Below, piece after piece: positions 51,290 through 60,102 of a stretch of 64,000 bases of DNA. The notes beneath the pieces were generated by a model. That model did no database searches. It was not told the origin of the DNA and saw only the letters and a list, made by a program, of their open reading frames with translations. Positions within the stretch are counted from its first letter, which is position 1; the number at the start of each line of letters is the position of its first letter. Both the position numbers and the translations under genes were made by a program. The DNA is from JBDGYW01 sp964518955 (GTDB lineage Bacteria > Gemmatimonadota > Gemmatimonadetes > Gemmatimonadales > GWC2-71-9): positions 3,163 through 67,162 of the forward strand of contig CAZFHS010000037.1 of the NCBI GenBank assembly GCA_964518955.1, written 5' to 3'.

Positions 51290-53248
51290 ATGAATCGAGT
51301 TGTGCTATGCGTTGGTGTGGCAATGTGTGTATTGGGTCAGGGAACTGTCGCTCAGGAGACGAGAGACACCACCTACCTCGAGCCGGTTGTCATAACAGCC
51401 AACAGAATACCAACCGCGCGGCCATCGATCGTGGCGGGGGTGTCGGTGCTCGAGGGTGATATGCTGCGCTCGCTCGGCGTGAAGCAGGTGTTGGAAGCGC
51501 TGCGCATGATGCCGGGACTCGATATTGCTCAGACGGGTTCGTTTGGGGGCAGCACATCTCTGTTCCTTCGCGGCGGTGAGAGCGACTACGTGAAGGTCCT
51601 TGTCGACGGTGTGCCGGTTAATGATCCGGGCGGCGCATTCGACTTTGCACATCTCACCACGGAAAACGTGGAACGCATCGAGATGGTGCGCGGGCCATCG
51701 AGCGTGCTCTACGGTTCCGACGCGGTATCGGGAGTCGTGCAGATATTCACGCGCACGGGTTCCGGCCCACCAAAGGCCGAGGTCGGCGTCAGTGCAGGCA
51801 CCTATTCATCGCTCGTAGTCGACGGTGGCGTGTCGGGCAGCACAAATGCGGTCGACTATTCGTTCAGCTTCTCACGATCGACCACGGAAGGATTCTACGC
51901 GTTCAACAACGATTACAACAACATGACCCTGAGCGGCAACGTACGTGTCGAGCCAGACGAGCGCACCAGGGCCGCCATCGCCGTCCGTTATACAGACGCC
52001 GAGTATCACTATCCCACGGATGGCGTCGGGCAGGTGGTGGACGAAAACTCATTCAGCTTGCAGGACAGGTTGGTTGGCTCGTTGGATCTGAGCCGGTTCT
52101 TCACCGATCGGCTGGAAGGGCAGCTGCTCTTGGCGCTGAACCAGACCGACGGAAGTATGGACGATCAGGCCGACGGTCCTGCCGACACGCTTGGCTTCTT
52201 CGGTTTCAAGAGCTTGCAGGCGGTCGAACGTCGCAGCGCCGACCTGCGCGCGAACTTCCACATCAACAGCTCGAGCGTCGTAACTGCGGGTGTCCAGGCA
52301 GAGGCTGAGAGCGAACGCAGCTTCAACGAGTCTATGAGCCAGTACGGAAACTCAACCGGTTCTCAAGAGGCGTCGCGCGGCAGCCAGGCATATTACGCAC
52401 AGCTGCAGGCGGTTCCGGTCGAGGGGTTGGCGTTCAATGCCGGAGTGCGTGTGGACGACAACGATACGTTTGGAACGTTCTTCACATACCGCGGTGGCGC
52501 AACGTACCGCTTCGCTACGGGCACTCGACTGCGTGCAGCTGTGGGCAAGGCATTCAAGGAACCAACCTTCTTCGAGAACTTCGCCAACAGCGCATATGTG
52601 GTGGGCAACCCGAACCTCGATCCAGAGCGATCGAGGAGTTGGGAGGTCGGTGCAGAGCAGACTTTCCTCCAGGGCCGCGCATTTGTCGGCGTCACGTACT
52701 TCGATCAGCAGTTCCGCGACCTGGTGCAGTACAACCCGATGCCGCCGAACCCAGGCGATCCCAACTACTTCAACGTCGCCGCGGCAGATGCCTCGGGTTT
52801 GGAGTTCGAAGCCCGAGCAATGGTGAGCAATATGGAGCTCGACGGCAGTTACACTCGCCTCACAACCGAGGTCACCGACGCCGGCTTCGATGAAGGCCCC
52901 GGGGCAGGGTTTGTCGCAGGCGAGAGAATGCTGCGCCGCCCAACGGATGCTTTCAGTCTTGGCGCACGCTATGTAACCGAGCAAGCCACGCTTGGCGTGC
53001 ACCTGCGCCACGTAGGCAACCGCGACGACCGCGATTTCTCGACCTACCCGGCCACGCCTGTCACACTCGCATCGTATACAAAAGTCGATCTATCGACTGC
53101 CTGGACCGTTGGCTCCGTGTCAGATCGTTTGCCCGATCTCACGGTGACCACGCGAATCAGCAATTTGTTCGACGGGGAGTATCAGGAGGTGTTTGGATTT
53201 CCCGCGCGGGGCAGGACGGTTATGGTTGGGGGGAGAGTAGGGTTCTAG
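51290..53248 (+). CDS. btuB: TonB-dependent vitamin B12 receptor BtuB
   Basis: BtuB imports cobalamin across the outer membrane. The 652-residue product has a signal peptide (about 1-21, ending TVAQ), a TonB-box region near LEPVVITANRI, and the plug domain. The plug has MPGLDIAQTGSFGGSTSLFLRGGESDYVKVLVDG and the typical VERIEMVRGPSSVLYGSDAVSGVV. A long 22-strand barrel follows, ending in an aromatic-type C-terminus (VGGRVGF). ATG 51290 has GGAGCAGAAG upstream; GTG 51278 is an alternative. It is the last gene of the riboswitch-controlled operon. A heptad palindrome starts two bases after its stop. Confidence 0.9.
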   Translation: MNRVVLCVGVAMCVLGQGTVAQETRDTTYLEPVVITANRIPTARPSIVAGVSVLEGDMLRSLGVKQVLEALRMMPGLDIAQTGSFGGSTSLFLRGGESDYVKVLVDGVPVNDPGGAFDFAHLTTENVERIEMVRGPSSVLYGSDAVSGVVQIFTRTGSGPPKAEVGVSAGTYSSLVVDGGVSGSTNAVDYSFSFSRSTTEGFYAFNNDYNNMTLSGNVRVEPDERTRAAIAVRYTDAEYHYPTDGVGQVVDENSFSLQDRLVGSLDLSRFFTDRLEGQLLLALNQTDGSMDDQADGPADTLGFFGFKSLQAVERRSADLRANFHINSSSVVTAGVQAEAESERSFNESMSQYGNSTGSQEASRGSQAYYAQLQAVPVEGLAFNAGVRVDDNDTFGTFFTYRGGATYRFATGTRLRAAVGKAFKEPTFFENFANSAYVVGNPNLDPERSRSWEVGAEQTFLQGRAFVGVTYFDQQFRDLVQYNPMPPNPGDPNYFNVAAADASGLEFEARAMVSNMELDGSYTRLTTEVTDAGFDEGPGAGFVAGERMLRRPTDAFSLGARYVTEQATLGVHLRHVGNRDDRDFSTYPATPVTLASYTKVDLSTAWTVGSVSDRLPDLTVTTRISNLFDGEYQEVFGFPARGRTVMVGGRVGF

Positions 53249-53249
53249 C

Positions 53250-53313
53250 GAGCAACGAGCAACGGGCAACGAACAACGGTCTTCCGCTGCTCGTTGTTCG
53301 TTGTTTGCTGCTC
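53250..53313. repeat. Canonical inverted heptad array (4 + 4 units)
   Basis: Four left-arm units (GAGCAAC twice, GGGCAAC, GAACAAC; 53250-53277), an 8-base centre and four right-arm units of the reverse-complement type (53286-53313) form a nearly perfect 28-bp stem. It begins two bases after the btuB stop and ends 33 bases before recO. This is the clearest example of the family. Confidence 0.85.
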
Positions 53314-53346
53314 TGAAGTTCTTGCACATGCCGCTAGTTTTACTTC

Positions 53347-54129
53347 ATGCCGCCCATCTCCACACCCGCGATAATCCTTCATTCGCTCAAATACTCCGAA
53401 TCGAGCAAGATTGTCCGTCTGCTCACGCGGGACCTCGGTGTGGTGAGTGTGGTCGCGAAGGGGGCTGCGCGGCCGAAATCCAAATACGGTGCACGCCTTC
53501 AACTACTCAGCGAAGGCACAGCGCACGTATATGTGAAGCAGAATCGAGATCTCCACACTCTCGCCGAGTTCGAGGTCGAGAACCTGCGGCACGAGTTGGC
53601 GGAGGACGTGCGACGGTATGCATCGGCCTCGGCGCTTGCGGAATTGGTACTGCGCTTCGCTCCCACCGAACGCAACGAAGAGATCTACGTCCGTCTCGTG
53701 GCGTACCTAGATACGCTTGCCACCGTTCCGCCCGAACATCTGGATACGACTTCCCTCTCTGCACTTTGGGGCATTATATGCGCGCTCGGGTTCGAACCTG
53801 CGATGGACGGGTGTGCGCGCGACGGAAGTGAGATTCCGGACGGGGCGGCCACGTTCTCGATAGCCGATGGTGGGTTACTCTGTTCCTCGTGTTCAAAAGG
53901 GACGCACGTCGCCGGATCGATCACACGGTTGAAGCCCGAAGATCGTGTTGGATTGGCGTATCTGATCGAGGGACGTTGTGACGAGGTGAGCCCCTTGTCG
54001 TCTCGACACGCCACCGCCCACCGCCGCCTGCTGGTGCGGTTCGTCGCTCGGCATGTTAGTGAGGATCGGGATTTGAAGGCGCTATCATTTTGGGAGAGCC
54101 TCGAGTTGGAAGGGAGCGGTCGTGATTAA
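53347..54129 (+). CDS. recO: DNA repair protein RecO
   Basis: RecO helps RecF/RecR load RecA onto SSB-coated DNA and anneals strands. The 260-residue product has the N-terminal OB domain (AIILHSLKYSESSKIVRLLTRDLG, then VAKGAARPKSKYGARLQLLS), a helical middle and a C-terminal zinc-finger-like region with cysteines in GCARDG and LLCSSCSKG. ATG 53347 has no Shine-Dalgarno sequence. A TAGTTT hexamer ends six bases upstream, but no -35 box is convincing. selB follows after 53 bases. Confidence 0.9.
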   Translation: MPPISTPAIILHSLKYSESSKIVRLLTRDLGVVSVVAKGAARPKSKYGARLQLLSEGTAHVYVKQNRDLHTLAEFEVENLRHELAEDVRRYASASALAELVLRFAPTERNEEIYVRLVAYLDTLATVPPEHLDTTSLSALWGIICALGFEPAMDGCARDGSEIPDGAATFSIADGGLLCSSCSKGTHVAGSITRLKPEDRVGLAYLIEGRCDEVSPLSSRHATAHRRLLVRFVARHVSEDRDLKALSFWESLELEGSGRD

Positions 54130-54135
54130 TCCCCC

Positions 54136-54156
54136 GCTGCCCGTTGCTCGCTGCAT
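54136..54156. repeat. Half heptad array between recO and selB
   Basis: Three right-arm 7-mers (GCTGCCC, GTTGCTC, GCTGCAT) occur in register without a visible left arm. It resembles one side of the 53250-53313 palindrome. Confidence 0.6.
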
Positions 54157-54182
54157 CCTGTTAGAAACAAGGAGGTCGCGGA

Positions 54183-56063
54183 TTGAATAGGCATGTTGTC
54201 GTCGGAACCGCCGGTCACGTCGACCATGGTAAGACGGCGCTAGTGAAGGCGCTCACAGGCGTCGATGCCGACCGATGGGCCGAAGAGAAGCGACGAGGCA
54301 TCACCATCGACCTGGGCTTCGCAAAGCTCGACCTTGGCGACAACCTCACTGCCAGCGTGGTAGATGTTCCGGGCCATGAAGACTTCATCAAAAATATGGT
54401 GGCGGGCGCCACCGGAATGGACTTGGTGCTGCTCGTCGTTGCGGCCGACGAGGGTGTCATGCCGCAAACACATGAGCACCTCGCAATTCTCGAGTTCCTG
54501 AGCGTTAACTCCGGCATTGTCGCCATCACCAAGTGCGATCTGGTTGACGAAGAATGGCTCGAGCTGGTGGAAGACGACGTGCGCACCAAGCTCGCGGCGT
54601 CTTCAATCGAATGGTCCGACAACATTCTCAGAGTTTCTACCCAGACGGGGCAGGGCATAGGCGATCTTCGTGCTGCCCTAGCCGAGGTCGCGAATTCTGC
54701 AAGCACCCGCACTGAAGACGATCTTTTTCGCCTGCCAATAGATCGCGCATTCAGCATCGCGGGCGCGGGCACTGTCGTAACCGGCACTACCTGGACAGGC
54801 ACTGTGAACCTGGGCGACGAGGTGCGCATCCTCCCGGGCGACGGAGGCGCTCGTGTGCGCGGCATCGAGGTGCACGATGAGAGCCGCAAGTCAGCGCTCC
54901 CCGGTCGCCGCACCGCCCTCGCTCTCACGGGCTTGAGTCGCACGGATGTCGAACGCGGGCATACGGTGGTGGCCGGCAAATCATGGCGGTCGACAACTGC
55001 GGTTGACGTGACGGTCACCCTCCTCCAAGAGGCACGACCACTCACTCAACGGTCACGCATTCGTTTTCATCTCGGCACCGCAGAGGTGATGGCGCGTCTC
55101 ACACCGGCAGACCCCGAGGTTCTCCCAGGTGCCAACAACGCACCAGTTCGGCTGAGGCTCGAGGCGCCGGTGGTGTGCCGTTGGGGAGATCACGGAGTGC
55201 TAAGGTCGTATTCGCCGGTTACGACTATCGGCGGTTGTGTGGTTGTAGATCCCTTTCCTCCAGTGAAGCCGAGGCGTCCGGAAAACCTACACTCCAAGGA
55301 GAACGCCGACCCCGAGAGCAGGCTGGCGGCGTTCGTAGAAGCCGCTGCCGATCGTGGACTCTCGGTAGACGACATGACTGTGAGGATGGGCTTCACCCCG
55401 TTGCACGCTGCTTCGCTGCTCGGTCAGCTGACCGACATCGTACGCGCCGGCGATCGTCTGTTCTCACCCACAGCTGTCACCTCTGCCCGCACTGCAACTC
55501 TGCGCGCCCTCGAGGAGTATCACAAGGAGAACCCGCTCGAGTTCGGGCTGCCGAGGGAATTGGCGCGCCAGGCAGTGGTCAACGAGGCTCTCGCCGATGC
55601 GGTGCAGGCGAAGCTTGCCGACGAACGTCTCATTGCCATCGAAGGCAAGGTAGTTCGCCTCAACAGCTTCTCCGCCGCCATCGCGGAAGACCAGACCGAG
55701 CTGGCAGAAACCCTGAAGGAAGAGCTCGTTTCTGCCGGTTTCGAGGGTAGAACCCTTGCCGAACTCGCGCAAATAGCGCCCGAAAATAAAGCGAAGGAGC
55801 TTGTCGAGTTCCTTGTAAGGGAAGGGACTACGGTTAGGGTTGGCAAAAACCGATACTACGATCAGAAAGAACTCGCTAAACTAGTGAGCGAGGTATTGGG
55901 CGAAGTCGAGCGGTTGGGACAGGTGACACCGGCCGACCTGAGGGAAAGGACGGGTCTGAGCCGCAAGTACCTGATCCCGCTGCTCGAGTGGATGGATGGA
56001 CAGTCTTTGACGGTCCGGCTGGGAGATGCTAGAGGCCGGGGCTCAGCGGTAGCTGACGCTTGA
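54183..56063 (+). CDS. selB: Selenocysteine-specific elongation factor SelB
   Basis: SelB carries Sec-tRNA to UGA codons marked by a SECIS element. The 626-residue protein has the GTPase domain with G1 GHVDHGKT (11-18), the GITIDLGFA segment, DVPGHEDFIKNMVAGA and the TKCD motif. EF-Tu-like beta domains follow. The C-terminal winged-helix repeats (about 370-626, for example RTLAELAQIAPENKAKELVEFLVREG) bind SECIS RNA and set SelB apart from EF-Tu. TTG 54183 is supported by AGGAGG at 54170-54175. selA, selC and selD are not in the window, and I saw no obvious UGA-interrupted gene. Confidence 0.93.
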   Translation: MNRHVVVGTAGHVDHGKTALVKALTGVDADRWAEEKRRGITIDLGFAKLDLGDNLTASVVDVPGHEDFIKNMVAGATGMDLVLLVVAADEGVMPQTHEHLAILEFLSVNSGIVAITKCDLVDEEWLELVEDDVRTKLAASSIEWSDNILRVSTQTGQGIGDLRAALAEVANSASTRTEDDLFRLPIDRAFSIAGAGTVVTGTTWTGTVNLGDEVRILPGDGGARVRGIEVHDESRKSALPGRRTALALTGLSRTDVERGHTVVAGKSWRSTTAVDVTVTLLQEARPLTQRSRIRFHLGTAEVMARLTPADPEVLPGANNAPVRLRLEAPVVCRWGDHGVLRSYSPVTTIGGCVVVDPFPPVKPRRPENLHSKENADPESRLAAFVEAAADRGLSVDDMTVRMGFTPLHAASLLGQLTDIVRAGDRLFSPTAVTSARTATLRALEEYHKENPLEFGLPRELARQAVVNEALADAVQAKLADERLIAIEGKVVRLNSFSAAIAEDQTELAETLKEELVSAGFEGRTLAELAQIAPENKAKELVEFLVREGTTVRVGKNRYYDQKELAKLVSEVLGEVERLGQVTPADLRERTGLSRKYLIPLLEWMDGQSLTVRLGDARGRGSAVADA

Positions 56064-56089
56064 CATCGGTTGTGGAAACTGCGTAACTT
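56060..56089 (+). promoter_or_regulatory. Candidate promoter for the small secreted FlgD-like gene
   Basis: A perfect TTGACA at 56060-56065, overlapping the selB stop, is followed after 18 bases by TAACTT (56084-56089). The -10 is weak. The downstream gene has a strong AGAAGGAG ribosome-binding site, and the long leader (about 75 bases) shows nothing else recognisable. Confidence 0.35.
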
Positions 56090-56173
56090 CTTGCTGGTTG
56101 GGGAATTAGGCACTTTTTAGACGTTTCAAGGAGCGACTTCTCACGAAACCTGTTTGTCAGAAGGAGTAGTACA

Positions 56174-56599
56174 ATGAAGTTGTTGGCCTGGGCTGTCTGT
56201 TTGCTCGGGCTCCTGTTGGTCGCGCCGTCCCTTGCGGAGGCACAAGTAGATCCGCCGACCGAACCGGTGCGGCTTAAGAGGAATTACCCGAACCCGTTTA
56301 ATCCGGAAACGACGATTCCGTTCGATGTGGAAGAGTCGGTATTCGCTGATGGGCATGAGCCCACGGTGAGTTTGCGGATTTATAACGTGTTGGCGCAACT
56401 CGTCGCCATTCCCATTCTCCAAGGATCAGGCGAACCACTCGACAACGTCCGTTTGGCGTGGAACGGAACCGGAGAGTATTCGGCCTATTGGGATGGGAAG
56501 ATCATGGGTACTGACGTCGAGGCTCCGTCAGGAGTCTATGTCTATCAGCTGACGGTGGACAACGATAGACAATCGATGCGAATGACCATCATCAAGTAG
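56174..56599 (+). CDS. Small secreted protein with FlgD-like/NYPNPFNP module
   Basis: The 141-residue product has a clear signal peptide (about 1-24, ending AEAQ). Almost everything after it is one FlgD-Ig-like module: RNYPNPFNPETTIPFDVEE, then VSLRIYNVLAQLV, AYWDGKIMG and SGVYVYQLTVD. In the FCB group this module is normally the C-terminal part of large secreted proteins, where it resembles type IX sorting domains. Here it stands alone. AGAAGGAG precedes the ATG. Its role is unknown; a secretion-linked or surface role is inference. Confidence 0.75.
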   Translation: MKLLAWAVCLLGLLLVAPSLAEAQVDPPTEPVRLKRNYPNPFNPETTIPFDVEESVFADGHEPTVSLRIYNVLAQLVAIPILQGSGEPLDNVRLAWNGTGEYSAYWDGKIMGTDVEAPSGVYVYQLTVDNDRQSMRMTIIK

Positions 56600-56737
56600 C
56601 GCTCGTCCCTTCCCGATTGCTACGGCAGCAAGCAGACGCAACGACGCGCTGGCCTCCCCGGCTGGCGCGTTTGTCATTTTGACGTACTTTTTGCCAGAAT
56701 TGCAGACATTTATGGGCATGGAGAGTGCATTATTCTC

Positions 56738-56938
56738 GAACAACGAACANNNNNNNNNNNNNNNNNNNNNNNNNNNNNNNNNNNNNNNNNNNNNNNNNNN
56801 NNNNNNNNNNNNNNNNNNNNNNNNNNNNNNNNNNNNNNNNNNNNNNNNNCGAACAACGAACAGGGTTCAGTGATAAGACACCGTTGCTCGCTGCACGCTG
56901 CTCGATGATTGTTGCCCGCTGCGCGTTGAACGTTGCAC
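56738..56938. repeat. Heptad array interrupted by an assembly gap
   Basis: GAACAAC-type 7-mers flank both sides of the N-run (56738-56749 and 56851-56864). After an 18-base centre come eight units of mainly right-arm sense (56883-56938, for example GTTGCTC, GCTGCAC, GTTGCCC). The same CGAACAACGAACA sequence on both sides of the gap suggests that the assembly broke in this repeat. Confidence 0.75.
56750..56849. other. Assembly gap of 100 N
   Basis: Exactly 100 undetermined bases, the usual placeholder for a scaffold gap of unknown size. The true distance and content are unknown. Confidence 0.98.
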
Positions 56939-56964
56939 GAAACGATCCGGCTGAAGGATAAGAG

Positions 56965-59580
56965 ATGATAGGACCCGAAAGACTCACTGTTAAAGCTGGT
57001 GAAGCGCTGAGAAACGCCCAATCAATGGCGAGCCACGCAGGCAATCCGGCTGTAACCGACAGCCACCTCTTCCTGGCGTTGTTGAACCAGGGCGAGGGCA
57101 TCGTCGTGCCCATCCTCCAGAAGTCAGGCGTGAACGTCACCGAGCTCAGGCAGGAGGTCGAACGGGAGGTCGAGCGGCTTCCAACTCAAAGCGGCGCTAC
57201 TGGCCAGTCGATGGCGTCTCACGAGCTGAACGACGCGCTCGACCGAGCTGATTTCCTGGCCAAGGAACTGGGCGACAGCCACGTCTCGACAGAGCATCTA
57301 CTGGTTGGCCTGGTGGACGCTAAAAGCACCACAGCTCGCGACCTGCTCAGTTCTCGTGGCATCGACAAAGACTTGATTCTGCAGGCCCTGAATGAAGTGC
57401 GAGGCAGTCACCGCGTCACCGACGCCGAACCCGAGGGCAAATACCGGGCGTTGGAGCGCTTCACGAAAGACCTTACCGACCTCGCGCGCGCAGGCAAGTT
57501 AGATCCGGTCATCGGCCGCGACGAAGAGATCCGTAGAGTCATGCAAGTCCTCTCTCGGCGCACGAAGAACAACCCCGTCCTGATCGGCGAGCCAGGAGTC
57601 GGTAAGACGGCCATCGTAGATGGTCTTGCGCAGCGCATCGTGAATGGTGACGTACCCGAATCGCTGCGAGGAAAACGCATAGTGGTGCTGGACATCAGTC
57701 TATTGTTGGCCGGCGCCAAATACCGCGGCGAGTTTGAGGAGAGATTGAAGGCAGTTCTGAAAGAGATCACGAGCCAAGAGGGGCAGTTCGTCGTTTTTAT
57801 AGATGAGATGCATACGATAGTTGGTGCAGGAGCGGCAGAGGGTGCAGTTGACGCCTCCAACATGCTGAAGCCCGCTCTCGCCAGAGGTGAGCTCCACGTC
57901 GTGGGCGCCACGACTCTCGACGAGTACCGCAAGTACGTTGAGAAAGACAAGGCGCTGGAGCGTCGTTTCCAGCCCGTGCTCGTGGGCGAGCCGACTGTCG
58001 AAGACACCGTCGCCATTTTGCGGGGTCTCAAAGAACGCTACGAAGTGCACCATGGCGTGCGCATCACCGACGATGCGATCATCGCTGCCGCGCGGCTCTC
58101 CGATCGTTACCTCGGCGAGCGCAAACTTCCCGACAAAGCCATCGACCTAGTTGACGAAGCCGCTAGCAGGCTCAGGATAGAAATCGACAGCCTGCCGCAA
58201 GAGATCGACGACGTCGAACGCCGCATGGTGCAGCTTCGCATCGAGGAGCAGGCGCTGTCTGGTGAGAAGGATCGTGCGGGTAAGGAACGGCTCGAGGCGT
58301 TGCGCAAAGAGCTATCAGAGTTGGAAGAGCAATCACAGAGCATGAAGGCCCAGTGGCAGGCCGAGAAGTCCGCTATCACACAGCTGCAGGAAAAGAAGGC
58401 CGAGTTAGAAGAACTTCGCACGCAGGCCGATCAGGTCACGCGGGGCGGCGACCTTCAGAAGGCCGCTGAGATCCGATACGGGAGTGTGCCCGAGCTTGAG
58501 CGTGAAATCGAGACTGAGAAGGACAGGCTCGTTGAGATCCAGGCGACAGCCAAGTATCTGAAGGAGGATGTGGATTCGGAGGACATTGCCGAGATCGTGT
58601 CCAAGTGGACCGGCATACCGGTCAGCAAGATGCTCGAATCGGAGCGTGAACGTTTGACCAAACTCGAGACCGAGTTGGGCAAGCGAGTAATCGGTCAGAG
58701 CGAAGCGGTCGAGGCAGTTTCGAATGCGGTGCGGCGATCGCGCGCTGGTTTGCAGGACCCCAACCGACCGGTCGGTAGCTTCATCTTCCTAGGGCCCACG
58801 GGCGTAGGCAAGACCGAGACGGCACGTGCACTCGCACAATTCCTATTCGATGACGAGCGCGCCATGGTGCGGCTCGACATGTCGGAGTACATGGAGAAAC
58901 ACGCAGTCGCACGCATGATCGGTGCGCCTCCCGGGTACATCGGTTACGACGAGGGTGGGCAGCTGACTGAAGCCGTGAGGCGCAGGCCATACTCCGTGAT
59001 TCTCTTCGACGAAATTGAAAAGGCGCACCCCGACGTCTTCAACGTCCTGCTCCAGATTCTGGACGACGGCAGGCTCACCGACAGCCAGGGCCATTCGGTC
59101 GACTTCAAGAACACCGTCATCATCATGACCTCCAATATCGGGAGCCAGTGGCTGCTCGAGACTGAGGGGCCTGACGACGCGGAGGCTGAGAAATTCGTGC
59201 TCGACGCGCTTCGGCAGACGTTCAGGCCGGAGTTTCTGAACCGCGTGGATGACGTGATCGTCTTCCACAGACTGAACCGCGAACACCTGGCGGACATCAT
59301 CGATCTGCAGTTGTCGCACGTGCGCAATCTGCTGGCAGATCGCGAGCTCACGCTCGATGTTTTTGCGGAGGCACGTGAGTTCCTCGTGAGGGAGGGCTAC
59401 GATCCAGCTTACGGTGCACGTCCGTTGAAGCGGGCGATTCAGACTTTCATCCAGAATCCGTTGGCGATGGCAGTGCTGGAAGGCCGATTCAAAGACGGCG
59501 ACACTGTATCAGTTGCTCCATCCGCCGACGGAAAGAGTCTCGAGTTCACCCATACCGGGTCGTCCGCAGAGTCAGTGTAA
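56965..59580 (+). CDS. clpB: ATP-dependent disaggregase ClpB
   Basis: ClpB rescues aggregated proteins with DnaK. The 871-residue protein has the N domain (about 1-145), and AAA-1 with Walker A GEPGVGKT (208-215) and Walker B VVFIDEMHT. A coiled-coil middle domain lies at about 405-530, rich in Glu/Lys/Leu heptads. AAA-2 has GPTGVGKTE and ILFDEIEKAHPDV. The middle domain and lack of a ClpP-docking loop identify ClpB rather than ClpA/C. No HrcA/CIRCE element is visible; the upstream region is the gapped repeat array, so the promoter may be in the missing sequence. Confidence 0.96.
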   Translation: MIGPERLTVKAGEALRNAQSMASHAGNPAVTDSHLFLALLNQGEGIVVPILQKSGVNVTELRQEVEREVERLPTQSGATGQSMASHELNDALDRADFLAKELGDSHVSTEHLLVGLVDAKSTTARDLLSSRGIDKDLILQALNEVRGSHRVTDAEPEGKYRALERFTKDLTDLARAGKLDPVIGRDEEIRRVMQVLSRRTKNNPVLIGEPGVGKTAIVDGLAQRIVNGDVPESLRGKRIVVLDISLLLAGAKYRGEFEERLKAVLKEITSQEGQFVVFIDEMHTIVGAGAAEGAVDASNMLKPALARGELHVVGATTLDEYRKYVEKDKALERRFQPVLVGEPTVEDTVAILRGLKERYEVHHGVRITDDAIIAAARLSDRYLGERKLPDKAIDLVDEAASRLRIEIDSLPQEIDDVERRMVQLRIEEQALSGEKDRAGKERLEALRKELSELEEQSQSMKAQWQAEKSAITQLQEKKAELEELRTQADQVTRGGDLQKAAEIRYGSVPELEREIETEKDRLVEIQATAKYLKEDVDSEDIAEIVSKWTGIPVSKMLESERERLTKLETELGKRVIGQSEAVEAVSNAVRRSRAGLQDPNRPVGSFIFLGPTGVGKTETARALAQFLFDDERAMVRLDMSEYMEKHAVARMIGAPPGYIGYDEGGQLTEAVRRRPYSVILFDEIEKAHPDVFNVLLQILDDGRLTDSQGHSVDFKNTVIIMTSNIGSQWLLETEGPDDAEAEKFVLDALRQTFRPEFLNRVDDVIVFHRLNREHLADIIDLQLSHVRNLLADRELTLDVFAEAREFLVREGYDPAYGARPLKRAIQTFIQNPLAMAVLEGRFKDGDTVSVAPSADGKSLEFTHTGSSAESV

Positions 59581-59584
59581 CTTC

Positions 59585-60076
59585 GTGCCCAACTCAACTT
59601 CGAGAGATTTACTGCTGACGGACGCGGATGAACGCGGAATGCGGGTCGCGCTAGAGGAAGCAGGAGCGGCTGACTCGGTTGGAGAAGTGCCTGTTGGTGC
59701 GGCGGTAGTGATCGACGGTGAAGTAGTGAGCCGTGCCCACAACGAGACTGTCGCTAGCAGCGATCTCACTCAGCATGCCGAACTCATCGCCATTCAACGG
59801 GCCCTCGCGACATTCGAAGACGACCGTCTGGACAACGCGACACTCTACATCACGCTCGAACCCTGTGCCCAGTGCGCCGGCGCGATTGTGCTTGCGAGAG
59901 TGGGTCGAGTGCTTTTCGGCGCGTACGATCCCAAGGCCGGTATGGCGGGGAGCGTCGAAGACCTTCTTAGGCATCCGAAGCTCAATCATCGGCCGGAGGT
60001 TCGCGGCGGATTGCTAGCCAAAGAATGTGGAGAGTTGTTGAGTGGGTTTTTTGAAGGGAAGAGGGGAAGGAGCTAG
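59585..60076 (+). CDS. tadA: tRNA-specific adenosine-34 deaminase TadA
   Basis: TadA converts A34 to inosine in tRNA-Arg(ACG). The 163-residue product carries the zinc deaminase motifs HAE (H64, E66) and PCAQC (C94, C97), with VGEVPVGAAVV before and GAYDPKAGMAGS after, typical of TadA. GTG 59585 begins four bases after clpB; a longer frame overlaps clpB. The last codons (EGKRGRS) are encoded by a purine-rich run of GGGAAG type, and the TAG stop is itself part of the first heptad of the next array. Confidence 0.9.
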   Translation: MPNSTSRDLLLTDADERGMRVALEEAGAADSVGEVPVGAAVVIDGEVVSRAHNETVASSDLTQHAELIAIQRALATFEDDRLDNATLYITLEPCAQCAGAIVLARVGRVLFGAYDPKAGMAGSVEDLLRHPKLNHRPEVRGGLLAKECGELLSGFFEGKRGRS

Positions 60077-60102
60077 CAGCGAGCAACGAGCAGCGAGCAA
60101 CG
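60074..60102. repeat. Left arm of the heptad palindrome around the four-helix-bundle gene
   Basis: Four 7-mers (TAGCAGC, GAGCAAC, GAGCAGC, GAGCAAC) fill 60074-60101. They touch the tadA stop on the left and the stop codon of the - strand four-helix-bundle gene (60103-60105) on the right. The complementary arm is at 60534-60600. Confidence 0.8.

Larger units (their letters stand above)
56600..56964 (+). other. Intergenic region with a scaffold gap inside a heptad array
   Basis: Between the FlgD-like gene and clpB the sequence shows a short stretch without clear signals (56600-56735), then repeat units and 100 undetermined bases. Short open frames through the N-run are artefacts. The clpB ribosome-binding sequence GAAGGA is at its right end. 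Confidence 0.6.

Noticed and set aside
53335..53340. TAGTTT as a -10 box giving a leaderless recO
   Set aside because: Spacing to the ATG fits, but no acceptable -35 or extended -10 is present, so it was not listed as a promoter.
56679..57140. Short open frames crossing the N-run
   Set aside because: They contain undetermined residues and exist only because the gap is a placeholder.
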